Positions 39,201 to 46,900 of a stretch of 64,000 bases of DNA are shown one piece after another. The first letter of the stretch is position 1. Each line of letters starts with the position of its first letter. The translations under genes were made by a program, and so were the position numbers. Below the pieces are notes generated by a model, which did no database searches, was not told the origin of the DNA, and saw only the letters and a list, made by a program, of their open reading frames with translations. Location: NCBI RefSeq assembly GCF_900167135.1, contig NZ_FUWZ01000004.1:248001-312000 (forward strand), read 5' to 3'. The DNA comes from Chitinophaga eiseniae (GTDB taxonomy: Bacteria; Bacteroidota; Bacteroidia; Chitinophagales; Chitinophagaceae).

Positions 39201-42200
39201 CTGGATGAAGAATTTAACATCACCGGCTGGAACGACAGCTTCACAGGAGAAGCGATACCGGCAGAGAACATGCGCGCATGGCTGGACGATATTACCAACG
39301 TAATATTGGCCACCAACCCGCGGAACGTACTGGAAATAGGCTCCGGTACCGGCCTGATCTACTTTCAGCTGGCCGGTCATATCGAAAAATATATCGGTAC
39401 CGATTTCTCGCACGTATCTATGCGGCAGCTGCAGCACCATATCGACAAAGGGCTGCGCCGCTATCCCGAAACAACCCTACATATATGCGCCGCCCATGAG
39501 GTGACGCTGGCAGAAGGTGAAGCCGTGGATACCGTGATTTTAAACTCCATCGTGCAATACTTCCCCGGCGCGCAATATATGGCCGATGTAGTGGCCAACG
39601 CCATCGCGCTGCTGAAAGGCAAGGGGCATATCGTGATCGGGGATGTGAGAGACCTCCGTTTGCTGCCTTCTTTCAAACGCAGGCTGCAACTGGATAAGCT
39701 GCAAAGCAAGACCAGCCTCCGGGAATTCGAATGGACGGTAGACCAGGAAGTATGGAAGGAAGAAGAGCTGTGTTTTTCACCCGCCTGGTTCTTCCAGCTG
39801 CAATCACTGTACCCGGAGATCACCCATGTGGATATTCAATGGAAACAGGGAGACTATATTAATGAGCTGACACTCTACCGCTACACGGTGGTGTTATCGA
39901 TAGATGTGGAAAAACCGGTATTACAGCCACAATGGCAATCATGGGATGAAATGGCAGACAAAGACAGTATCTTGTCCCGGTTATCTGCCGGTCACCCCCG
40001 GATTGCACTGCAACGGGTGCCCAATCCCAGGTTATGGAAGGAAAGACTGCTGGAGCAGGCACTGGCTGCCGGTAATATCAACCAGGTAGGCGATCTGGCG
40101 GATTATATCCTGACGCCCGATAACGAGACCAAAGCAGTGAACGAACTGCTGGCCGCGGCTAAAGCTGCAGGTTATCACCCCCGTTTCCTGCTGAATGAAG
40201 ATCCGTTTACCATTAACCTGCTGCTGGAACAGACACCGTTCAACGGTTTTGTGGAGCCTTCCTACAGCAAAGCCGCCGGATATACGGACGGGGTGAAAAC
40301 CAATATTCCGCTGTTCCCCGATATCTGCGAAGTGCTGGAAAAAGATATCCGGGCGCAGCTGCAGCAACGTTTACCGGAATACATGTTGCCTTCCGCTTTC
40401 GTAGCGTTACAGCTATTGCCGCTGACCAGCAATGGTAAGGTAGACCGCCGGTTTTTGACCGAATGGGAATTCATCCAGCGCAAGCGTTTACTGAATTATC
40501 AGGCCCCCGTAACCGCTACAGAGCAACAACTGGCGGATATCTGGCAACCGCTGCTGGGACTGGAGCGTATCGGTACGCTGGACAACTTCTTTGAGCTGGG
40601 CGGGCATTCGCTGCTGGCCACCCGTGTGGTGTCTGCTATCCGGAAAGAGATGGAAGCGGAGCTGACGGTAAAAGACTTTTTCCTGCATCCCACTATTGCC
40701 TCATTAGCCGCCTACCTGCAGCTGCAGCAGAAAGGACTGCTGCTGCCAGCGCTCCTTGCTGCAGAAAGACCGGCAAAAATGCCGTTGTCCTTCAGCCAGG
40801 AACGCCTGTGGTTTATTGACCAGCTCGAAGGCAGCGTGTCTTATCACATGCCGGTGGTATTACGACTGAAAGGGGTGGCAGATAAGGCTGCGCTGGGTTT
40901 TGCGATCGCACAGATCGTACATCGTCATGAATCGCTGCGGACCGTCATCCGGCAGGAGCAGGGCAAACCTTATCAGCAGATTTTAGATAAAGAACAGTGG
41001 CAGCTGACCATCGTGGAAGATGCTGCTTTTAGCGGGGACCCCGCTGCGCTACAGGCATATATTACCGGTCTGGTATACAAGCCTTTCGATCTGGCCAACG
41101 ATTTTATGCTGCGGGCGCACCTGTTGCAGGTGTCTGAAGAAGAACACGTGTTGGTGCTGGTTATGCATCATATTTCTTCCGATGGCTGGTCTGTATCGAT
41201 ATTGATCAACGAACTCATTGCATTGTACCGTGGGCACAGCACCGGCAGCGCGGCGCATTTACCTGCGCTGGACATCCAGTATGCAGATTATGCGATCTGG
41301 CAGCGTACGCACCTGGAAGGCGCTGCGTTGAAAAAACGCCTGGTGTACTGGCAGGAAAAACTGTCGGGCGTAACCGTGTTGCAGCTGCCGACGGATTATT
41401 CGCGTCCCCCGGTACAGAGTACCCGCGGCGCCATCAGCCGGTTCCGGTTGGATAAGGAACTGCGAGACCAGCTGCAGCTGTTATCGCGGCAGCAGGGCAC
41501 CACGCTGTTTATGACATTGCTGACGGCCTTTAAAGTGCTCTTGTACCGCTATAGCGGTCAGGATGACATCTGCGTGGGTACTTCCATTGCCGGCAGAACG
41601 CAACAGGAAGCGGAGAGCCTGATCGGCTTCTTCGTAAACACCCTGGCGCTGCGCAGTGACCTGAGCGGCGATCCTACCTTCATCACGCTGCTGCAACAGG
41701 TAAAAGAAACCACCCTCGACGCCTACGACCACCAGGACGCGCCTTTCGAAAAAATAGTGGAGCTGGTGGAAAAAGAAAGGGACATGAGCAGAACAGCCTT
41801 GTTCCAGGTGATGTTTGAGCTGTTTAACATGCCGGACGCCCCCGATCTGAAGTTAGGCGAATTACATATTGCGCAGGAAGAGATACCACATACCGTTACC
41901 TTGTTTGATCTCAGCTGCTGCATGCAGGAAGATGCGGACGGATTAAGCGGTTATATTGAATACTGCGTGGACCTGTTTACGGAAGACAGTGTCCGCCGGC
42001 TGGTGAAACACTTCGAGCAGTTGCTGCAGTTTATTGTGCAGCTGCCTGCGGCGCATATTGGCTCTATTCCCATGTTACGACAGGAAGAAGAGCAACAGTT
42101 GCTGGTTGACTTTAATAATACCGTGGTAGCTTTCCCGCAGGACAAAACCTTTGTGGACCTCTTCGTATTCCAGGCGGCCATCAGCCCCGATGCGCCGGCT

Positions 42201-43943
42201 GTCATCGCAGGGGATACCGTACTGAGCTATAAAATGCTGGACGAACGTTCTAACCAGCTGGCGCATTACCTGAAAGGAGAGGGCATCACCGGAAACGCCA
42301 TGGTGCCTGTTTGCCTGGAACGCTCCGCTGACATGCTCGTCGCCATACTGGGCGTCCTGAAATCCGGTGCGGCCTATGTGCCTGTTGACCCTGAGTACCC
42401 GGCTGCCAGAATAGCCTTTATACTGGATGACTGCGACGCATCGCTGATGATAAGCAGTACCTACAGCAGTGAAAAGCTACGGGACATCACCGTGCTGAAT
42501 ACTTTCCTGGTAGACGGCGATGCGGCCACGCTGGACGCCCAGCCGGTGACGCCGTTGTTCACCGCGCCGGCGCCTAACGACCTCGCCTACGTTATTTATA
42601 CCTCCGGGTCCACCGGTAAGCCCAAAGGGGTGATGGTGGAGCATGCCGGTATGCTGAATCACTTGTTTGCCAAAGTAAATGATTTGAAGATGGATGCCGC
42701 TACCATCATGGCTTATACGGCGTCTTATACTTTTGATATTTCCGTATGGCAGATGTTTGCCGCTTTGCTGAGCGGTGGACGTACCGTTGTATACACTGAA
42801 GCGCAGGTCCATCAGCCGGCAGCGTTGCTGCGTAGCCTTAGCGCCGACGGCGTTACCGTGCTGGAACTGGTGCCTTCTTACCTGGCCGCGTTACTGATGG
42901 AAGACAGCAAGGCGCCGCTGGACAGCCTGCAGTACCTGCTGGTGACCGGTGAACCGGTGAGCCAGGCGTTGCTGTCGAAATGGTTTAACCATGAAGCCTA
43001 CGGCACTATCCCTGTGGTAAACGCCTACGGGCCAACCGAAGCATCGGATGATATTACCCACCACTTTATGTATGCAACGCCTGCACGCAACAATGTGCCG
43101 CTGGGCAAACCTATACAAAACCTCCGCATATACATTCTGGACACCGCCAGGCAGTTATGCCCCGTTGGCGTGGCCGGAGAGATATGCGTTTCGGGGGTAG
43201 GCGTGTCCAGGGGCTACCTGAATGATCCTGAAAAGACAGCGGCTAAGTTTATCAAAGACCCCTTCCATGCAGACGGCGCGATACGCATGTACTGCACCGG
43301 AGACCTCGGAAGATGGTTGCCGGATGGCAGCATTGAGATGCTGGGAAGGATAGATGAACAGGTGAAAATACGCGGATACCGGATTGAGCTGGGTGAAATT
43401 GAAAACGCGCTGCAACAGTCTCCCGGCGTAAAAGGAGCCGTGGTGCTGGCCAAAGGAGACCACGATAAACGGCTGGTAGGATATATCACCACCAATGGAG
43501 ACTTCGACCGTGATGCGCTGGTCATGCATCTGAAAGACCGTTTGCCGGATTATATGGTCCCTGAACAAATCATTGTGCTGGACCGCATCCCGCTGACGCC
43601 AAACGGGAAAGTGGACAAAAAGGCCCTGCCCGAGGCTGCTACGCTGGCATCACAGGTGGAGTACGAAGCCCCCGGGAATGAAACAGAACAGGTGTTGGAA
43701 GACATCTGCCGGAAATTACTCGAAACAGAACGGGTAGGCATCAACGACAATCTTTTTGTCCTGGGTATGCACTCTTTGCTGGTGATGCGTTTATCCGCGG
43801 CCGTACAGGAACAATTCGGACTGCATATCTCCGTGAGGACATTCTTCAAACTAACCACCATTAAAACGCTGGCAGCCTACATAAAGGTAAGCCAGGCGGC
43901 CGTGCCGGAAACGTCTGAAGGATTGCAGGAAATGAGGTTGTAA
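29505..43943 (+). CDS. Hybrid FAAL-PKS-aminotransferase-NRPS megasynthase (beta-amino acyl starter, two amino acid modules)
   Basis: This is a 4812-residue assembly-line protein. Domain order: fatty acyl-AMP ligase (about residues 1-565), ACP1 (Ser about 629), ketosynthase (about 689-1115, Cys862, His997, His1037), acyltransferase (about 1216-1562, Ser1311), ACP2 (Ser1637), a Pro/Ala-rich linker, an aminotransferase (about 1816-2256, Lys2095), then C1 (about 2291-2730), A1 with an inserted methyltransferase (about 2742-3650), T1 (Ser3702), C2, A2 and T2 (Ser4757). The front end is the mycosubtilin/iturin plan for making a beta-amino fatty acyl chain, but with an AT in cis. It starts 104 bases after the hydroxylase gene and is followed by the next NRPS after 34 bases. 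No thioesterase is present, so the chain passes to the next protein. Confidence 0.95.
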   Translation: MRNELSLKTLPALLINQKDQHDKGVSFIVAANRTNFLSYHQLYHNALQLLGYLQHKGLKPGDELVLQLDDSQQFIQYFWACILGGIIPVPVSVTHYSENARKLYKIRGYLKNPYMITTPEHYEKLSKQDYSDGAADRTFYDQVLFLHENKENLPAGIPVDITPDDIAFLQFSSGSTGNPKGVELRHRNLIANTFAVLEAYECTHDDIFLSWMPLTHDLGLIGYHINPLAAGIQQYIMPTDLFIRHPLLWLQKASDYRVTITCSPNFGYKYYLNHFSDEKGETLDLSSVRIILNGAEPISANLARTFNERLAKYRLDPMAMRAVYGLAEATLEVTFPKIGVPFKSVFVKRSALTIGKRINGKSLLQKAGADTLEVVAVGTVIGDFELRIVNEKGVPLEPGHAGIIWVKSACVAGRYYNNDAASANTFRDGWLNTGDTGFVLDDVLYIMGRVKDIIFVNGGNVYPHDIEHTLETLDEIDTGKVVACGIPDEVSGSESIVVFVVHKMSAEKFLPMISLVKRTVASRLGLEVKQVIPVRKIFKTTSGKVRRHLFVEEYIKGTYKDAIEEIAAAEKAAAAEEVAATRTEAAETTVNAHTLSLLKVWLESWLKQQLHITPAALSAQRTFAEYGLTSILAVQLAADLETFLQTPVENTVVFNYPTVQALAAHFAARTLPQQENNDTPQSSGLAGNQVAVVGIGCRFPGNVNSPETMWALLQSSRDAVSVVPEDRWDISAFFDSAEDAPGKMYTRHGGFIDQVDQFDPLFFGISPREAAAMDPQQRLLLEVCWEALEHAGIAPSALRGTDSGIFVGMSTDDYQQVIRDNSDVTYYEDAFTGLGIERSIAAGRIAYLLDFHGPALQLDTACSSSLLSIYQAAQSLLRKECSLALAGGVNLMLSPDTTIKLCRMKALSPTGKCQTFDDNADGYVRGEGAGVVVLKRLEDALAAGDHILAVIKGGAVNHDGQSNGLTAPNGIAQQQLITKALKDAAVAADSIQYVETHGTGTRLGDPVEVLALNAVYGSSRKKEQPLLLGALKSNIGHLEAAAGIAGFIKTVLSLQHRQIPASLHFNTPNRFIPWKEMSVKVADAPMPWHSPASPRRAAVSAFGLSGTNVHLILEEAPAVTVQEERQSPAYPLLLSARTPAALDAMIARYIAFLPQTGASTGAIARSMAIGRDAYTYRFAWQAVSNEDAARQLQAYAAGRGEHSVCTGDTLQAPRKMAWLFTGQGAQYWNMGRELYDNNDVFRRVIDDCDAFLKKSWPFSLTDLLYKKNKEEANTLLRQTVFTQPALYAVECALAEVWRSWGIVPDMVLGHSAGEYAAAYAAGVFSLYDGLALITARAALMNAVTEEGGMAVVFASAAVVTAAIQPYGSDLSVAAINGPELTVISGKKEALRRVMQSLKQTGVGSREMQVSHAFHSPLMEPVLEAFLPIASGVKYHAPSIPLVSNVTGAIAGKEVTEAAYWCRHIVAPVLFAQGIQTIQAAGEFSLMEMGPQPSLLSMAQLTLKYPEEHLLPVMREGRSSWTTMLNALIALYVKGITINWSAFYAASTPHKAILPGYPFQRQRYWIEKKTRQPKESLPAREEITIPKNNDMSQNNHLLPNSAGYIADYLAANLRRLLKMSPSEVLNVREPFLTQGADSLIMASLVRKIENEYGLSFSMRLIFEELTSIQLMAEYIAANATVFVTAGDAAAATVPEAAPAAVQAPLPLQPLPVQSLPAQPFLPQVPAPGGYNVFQDTFQLMQQQLNVIAQQFQWMSQGMQPAISNGNGHAANGHHAAPPPVSNGSTTAPANTVPAAPKKGASIFPKIETSPGQKYSPEQQAYLDAFIKKYTTKTKTSKALTEKYRPVLADNRVSAGFKFATKQLVYPIVAASSLGSKMTDVDGNEYVDLTMGFGVNLLGHRPEIVTAAIHKQLEKGYQLGPQTYLAGEVATRIAALTGMERVSFHNSGTEAVMSAMRLARTTTGKKKIAIFLGSYHGYFDGTLAMVEDIEHDHNGIPIAPGVIPNMVADVLVFDYLNPNVVEQIRAHAHELAAVLVEPVQSRRPGYQPKALLQELRAMTEQEKIILIFDEMITGFRIHPGGVQAHFGIRADMATYGKIAGGGMPIGIIAGKDWCMQAFDGGLWSYDDADSYPRAETTFLAGTFCKHPLSMVASLAVLGELERQGPALQEKLNARTSRLISNITKLFDENKVPIKVNNFGSLFYFSISGNMDLFFYHLLEKGVYIWEGKTCFLSAAHTDEDVDFIEKCFRDSVTELQQAGFLPKVAPAKKNTAPVADTVLNVLPTVIEKQQLPSRIPLSFSQERLWFIDQLEGSVQYNLPAIVRLKGRLDKEALAAALQTIVDRHEILRTNIDQEEGHAYQRIQEVVNWQMTVVDDPLYQDNAAALQAYIAGLVNTPFNLSEDNMLRAHLIRISDAESVLVLTIHHIVFDDSSAHIFFLELIEIYNARLAGRQPMLPALKIQYADFAVWQRRFLQGPLVAQKLAYWKKKLDGVTLLQLPTDFERPVVKSTRGAVITMQLDKGLSAQVKQLGRQQGVTLFTTLLTALKVLMYRYSGQEDICIGCATAGRAQVELEPLLGFFVNTLALRSNLSGNPSFATALKEVQNTLFDAHDNQEVPFEKVVSEVMGERDIRKNPLFQVMFTLQNIPLMSELRLGEATMTPEPVIRSTSLFDIFWTVEERPEGIALEVEYCIDLFQEATIRRMMHHYTALLEAAVQHPATAIGELKMLSAAETHQLLVTFNDNVVPYPVNKTITTLFEEQVAKAPDAIALSFGEQQLTYRELEEQSNRVAHYLRKQGVKEGVMVPLCMERSIHLIVSILGILKAGGAYVPVDPAYPRDRIAYMLQDTGSKLVVTTTDQQALLAVEAEHATLIFVDNILDLLAAMPAYPLGVKTNPDSLAYVIYTSGSTGRPKGTMVIHRNVTSLARGGNFVALSAEDTLLSTGSPSFDATTIEYWGMLLNGGQLVLCPEKKLLDNQLLKQEIRHRGVTKMWFTASWFNQLVDDDITIFEGLTAVMAGGEKLSEEHIRKFRAAYPATQVINGYGPTENTTFSLTWNITAVVPGKSIPIGRPLANRTAYVLDSAMQLLPVGTPGELYVGGDGVSRGYLNQPELTAEKFVTDPFSEQRGARLYRTGDRARWLPDGTVEYLGRIDDQIKMRGYRIEPGEIERALNNVEAVAASCVVVKDQQGAEKRLVSYYVPDQQAVLRTEQELYLQQVATWKELYETAYSKADEVKDLDEEFNITGWNDSFTGEAIPAENMRAWLDDITNVILATNPRNVLEIGSGTGLIYFQLAGHIEKYIGTDFSHVSMRQLQHHIDKGLRRYPETTLHICAAHEVTLAEGEAVDTVILNSIVQYFPGAQYMADVVANAIALLKGKGHIVIGDVRDLRLLPSFKRRLQLDKLQSKTSLREFEWTVDQEVWKEEELCFSPAWFFQLQSLYPEITHVDIQWKQGDYINELTLYRYTVVLSIDVEKPVLQPQWQSWDEMADKDSILSRLSAGHPRIALQRVPNPRLWKERLLEQALAAGNINQVGDLADYILTPDNETKAVNELLAAAKAAGYHPRFLLNEDPFTINLLLEQTPFNGFVEPSYSKAAGYTDGVKTNIPLFPDICEVLEKDIRAQLQQRLPEYMLPSAFVALQLLPLTSNGKVDRRFLTEWEFIQRKRLLNYQAPVTATEQQLADIWQPLLGLERIGTLDNFFELGGHSLLATRVVSAIRKEMEAELTVKDFFLHPTIASLAAYLQLQQKGLLLPALLAAERPAKMPLSFSQERLWFIDQLEGSVSYHMPVVLRLKGVADKAALGFAIAQIVHRHESLRTVIRQEQGKPYQQILDKEQWQLTIVEDAAFSGDPAALQAYITGLVYKPFDLANDFMLRAHLLQVSEEEHVLVLVMHHISSDGWSVSILINELIALYRGHSTGSAAHLPALDIQYADYAIWQRTHLEGAALKKRLVYWQEKLSGVTVLQLPTDYSRPPVQSTRGAISRFRLDKELRDQLQLLSRQQGTTLFMTLLTAFKVLLYRYSGQDDICVGTSIAGRTQQEAESLIGFFVNTLALRSDLSGDPTFITLLQQVKETTLDAYDHQDAPFEKIVELVEKERDMSRTALFQVMFELFNMPDAPDLKLGELHIAQEEIPHTVTLFDLSCCMQEDADGLSGYIEYCVDLFTEDSVRRLVKHFEQLLQFIVQLPAAHIGSIPMLRQEEEQQLLVDFNNTVVAFPQDKTFVDLFVFQAAISPDAPAVIAGDTVLSYKMLDERSNQLAHYLKGEGITGNAMVPVCLERSADMLVAILGVLKSGAAYVPVDPEYPAARIAFILDDCDASLMISSTYSSEKLRDITVLNTFLVDGDAATLDAQPVTPLFTAPAPNDLAYVIYTSGSTGKPKGVMVEHAGMLNHLFAKVNDLKMDAATIMAYTASYTFDISVWQMFAALLSGGRTVVYTEAQVHQPAALLRSLSADGVTVLELVPSYLAALLMEDSKAPLDSLQYLLVTGEPVSQALLSKWFNHEAYGTIPVVNAYGPTEASDDITHHFMYATPARNNVPLGKPIQNLRIYILDTARQLCPVGVAGEICVSGVGVSRGYLNDPEKTAAKFIKDPFHADGAIRMYCTGDLGRWLPDGSIEMLGRIDEQVKIRGYRIELGEIENALQQSPGVKGAVVLAKGDHDKRLVGYITTNGDFDRDALVMHLKDRLPDYMVPEQIIVLDRIPLTPNGKVDKKALPEAATLASQVEYEAPGNETEQVLEDICRKLLETERVGINDNLFVLGMHSLLVMRLSAAVQEQFGLHISVRTFFKLTTIKTLAAYIKVSQAAVPETSEGLQEMRL
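36370..40720 (+). other. NRPS module 1: C-A(nMT)-T, N-methyl aliphatic residue
   Basis: C1 has the site HHIVFDD (His2422, His2423, Asp2427), where the usual glycine after the aspartate is Asp2428. The A-domain pocket, read by alignment to PheA, is D-A-I-W-V-A-G-T-F. This is close to the valine code D-A-F-W-I-G-G-T-F, so I predict Val or Ile with modest confidence. An SAM-methyltransferase (LEIGSGTGLIY, near residue 3276) is inserted late in the A domain, the usual place for N-methylation. T1 has GGHSLLATR. Confidence 0.8.
40770..43940 (+). other. NRPS module 2: C-A-T, pocket D-I-W-E-L-T-A-D-D
   Basis: C2 is canonical (HHISSDGWS). The A-domain pocket D-I-W-E-L-T-A-D-D does not match a code I can assign with certainty. 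The acidic lining (Glu, Asp, Asp) would suit a basic side chain such as Dap, and the sbnAB genes make that the leading guess. The T domain reads GMHSLLVMR instead of GGHSL, as in module 4. Confidence 0.75.
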
Positions 43944-43977
43944 AGGCTTTTTTCTCATTATTTAACACATTAAGTAT

Positions 43978-46900
43978 ATGCCGGGTTTTAATTTGTCGGA
44001 GGTCGTCCTGATACTGGAACAGGCACAGGACCTGGGAATAGGCCTCTCCCTCGATGGAGACGAGCTGTTACTGAAGACAGCGCAGCAAAAACCATTTGCA
44101 CCGTCTTTTCTGCAAACGCTGAAAGAAAACAAGACGCAGCTGGTAGCCTACTTTAAAGCATCCGCCGCCGCCGCGGCCACAGCCCCTGCTACTGAAAAGA
44201 TCCGGGTGGCAGAAAGACCTGCCGGCTCCAGGATACCACTTTCGTTTAGCCAGGAGCGTTTGTGGTTTATCGACGCGCTGGAGGGTTCGGTGCAGTATCA
44301 TGTGCCTGCGGTTTTAAAACTGAAGGGCACCGTCGATACAGCAGCACTGGAGCAGGCGCTGCGCACTATTGTGGACCGGCACGAAGTATTACGTACAGTG
44401 ATCGGCGCCGATGAAGACGGGACATGGCAGCAGTCCGTACCCGGCAACAACTGGCGGCTGGACATCATAGACGGCGCCGGCGATGCCGGCGATACCGCTG
44501 CCTTGCAGGCCCGCATAGCGGCGCTGATCCATCAACCATTTGATCTTGCCACTGATTATATGCTGCGTGCCCACCTGGTCACGCTCCGGAAGGAAGAAGC
44601 GATACTGGTGCTCACCATGCACCATATCGCCTCCGACGGATGGTCGTCTTCCATTCTCGTCCATGAGCTGATGGAAGGTTACAGCGCTTTTACCAAAAAA
44701 CGCGATCCCCGCTATACGCCACTGGACATCCAATATGCGGACTACGCCATCTGGCAGCGTAAGTACCTGTCCGGCGCCACCCTGGAACAAAAGATCGACC
44801 ACTGGAAAAATAAATTACAGGACGTTACGATGGCCGAAATTCCTGCGGACTTCGAACGCCCTGCCACCGGCAGCACGCACGGCGCATTTGTGGTGTTCAA
44901 CATAGCGGGCGCACTGGCAGCCGCGTTACGGCAACTGGCACAGCAGGAAGGAGCTACCCTGTATATGGTGCTGCTGGCTGCGTTTAAAGTACTGGTACAC
45001 CGCTACAGCGGACAAGAGGATATCTGCGTGGGCGGCGCCGTTGCAGGAAGAACACGCACAGAGCTGGAACCGCTGATCGGCTTTTTTGTCAATACCCTCG
45101 CGTTACGTACAGACCTTGGCGGGAACCCTTCTTTCCAGTCTGTACTGCAACGGGTGAAAAATACCCTGCTGGATGCGTTTGAATATGAAGACGCCCCCTT
45201 TGAAAAAGTAGTGGAGGCAGTCGTGAAAGAGCGCGACAGGAACAGGAACCCGCTGTTCCAGTCCGTGTTTGTATTACAGAACGTGCCGGCTGTCCCCGAA
45301 TGGCGTATAGGCGACGTCGTGATCACCGAAGAACCGGTCATCCGTAATGCCAGCCTGTTTGACCTGACCTGGATAGCGGAAGAGCGCGGCGAGGAGATCA
45401 GTATCTACCTGGAATACAGCACAGACCTGTTTCGGGAAAACACCATCCGGAAGCTGTTCTCCCACTATGAAACGCTGCTGGCGGCCATCGTGAAAGACCC
45501 GGCGCAGGCCATCGGGCAGCTGGAGATGCTGGCAGCCCATGAAAAACAGCAATTGCTGACAGACTTCAACGCTACGGCTTTTCCCTATCCCGCGGAGAAA
45601 ACAATCACCGCTTTATTCGATGAACAGGTGACACAGACGCCGGAGGCTATCGCACTGGCCTTCGGAGAAACGCAACTCACATACGCGCAGTTACAGGCAC
45701 AATCAGATAAACTGGCCGCATACCTGCAAAGCAAAGGCGTAAAAGCGGAAACGATGGTGCCGCTCTGCATGGAACGTTCCGCACAGCTGATCGTCAGCAT
45801 ACTGGCCATTCTCAAAGCCGGTGGCGCCTATGTGCCGGTAGATCCGGCCTATCCGCGCGACCGTATCCGGTTTATGCTGGAAGATACGCGCCCGGTGATC
45901 ATACTGACAGAAAGCGCGCAATTACCCGCCTTGCGGGAACATGTACCCGCCATAGAGATGGTATGCGTGGACCAGCTCATGGAGACACTGGCGGATGCAC
46001 CGGCGCCGGTAACATCTGCCAACCCCGGATCACTCGCATATATTATCTATACTTCCGGCTCTACCGGTCAACCGAAAGGTGTGATGGTTACCCATCGTAA
46101 CGTCACCAGCCTGGCCCGTGGCGGCAATTTCATGACGCTAAACGCCGAAGATGTGTTACTGTCCACCGGTTCCCCTTCCTTCGACGCTACCACCATCGAA
46201 TACTGGGGTATGCTGCTGAACGGCGGACAACTGGTATTGTGCCCGGAGAAACACCTGCTCGATAATCCATTACTGAAGCAGGAGATACGCCGCAGAGGAG
46301 TTACGAAGATGTGGTTTACCGCCAGTTGGTTCAACCAGCTGGTAGACGATGATATCGCCATCTTTGAAGGGTTGAACGCGCTGATGGTAGGCGGAGAGAA
46401 ACTATCGGAAGAGCATATACGGAAATTCAGAGAAGCCTATCCTGCCACGGCCATTATTAACGGCTACGGTCCTACGGAGAATACCACTTTCTCCCTCACC
46501 TGGCATATCACCGCGGTGGAGCCGGGCATAAATATCCCTATCGGGCGCCCGTTGGGCAACCGTACGGCTTACGTCCTTAGCGCGGAAGGGCAGCTACAGC
46601 CCGCAGGCGTAGCGGGCGAGCTGTATGTGGGAGGCGACGGCGTGTCCCGCGGATACCTGAACCAGCCCGGGCTGACCGCTCAGAAGTTTATACCGGACCC
46701 TTTCAGCAGCGCTCCCGGCGCAAGGTTATACCGCACCGGAGACCTCGCCTGCTGGCTGCCGGATGGCGCCGTGGCTTACCTGGGCCGTATCGATGATCAG
46801 GTGAAAATACACGGTCACCGTATTGAACCGGGTGAGATCGAAAGCGTGCTGTTGCAGCATCCCGGCGTCAAACAGGCGGTGGTACTCATGCAGGTGAAAG

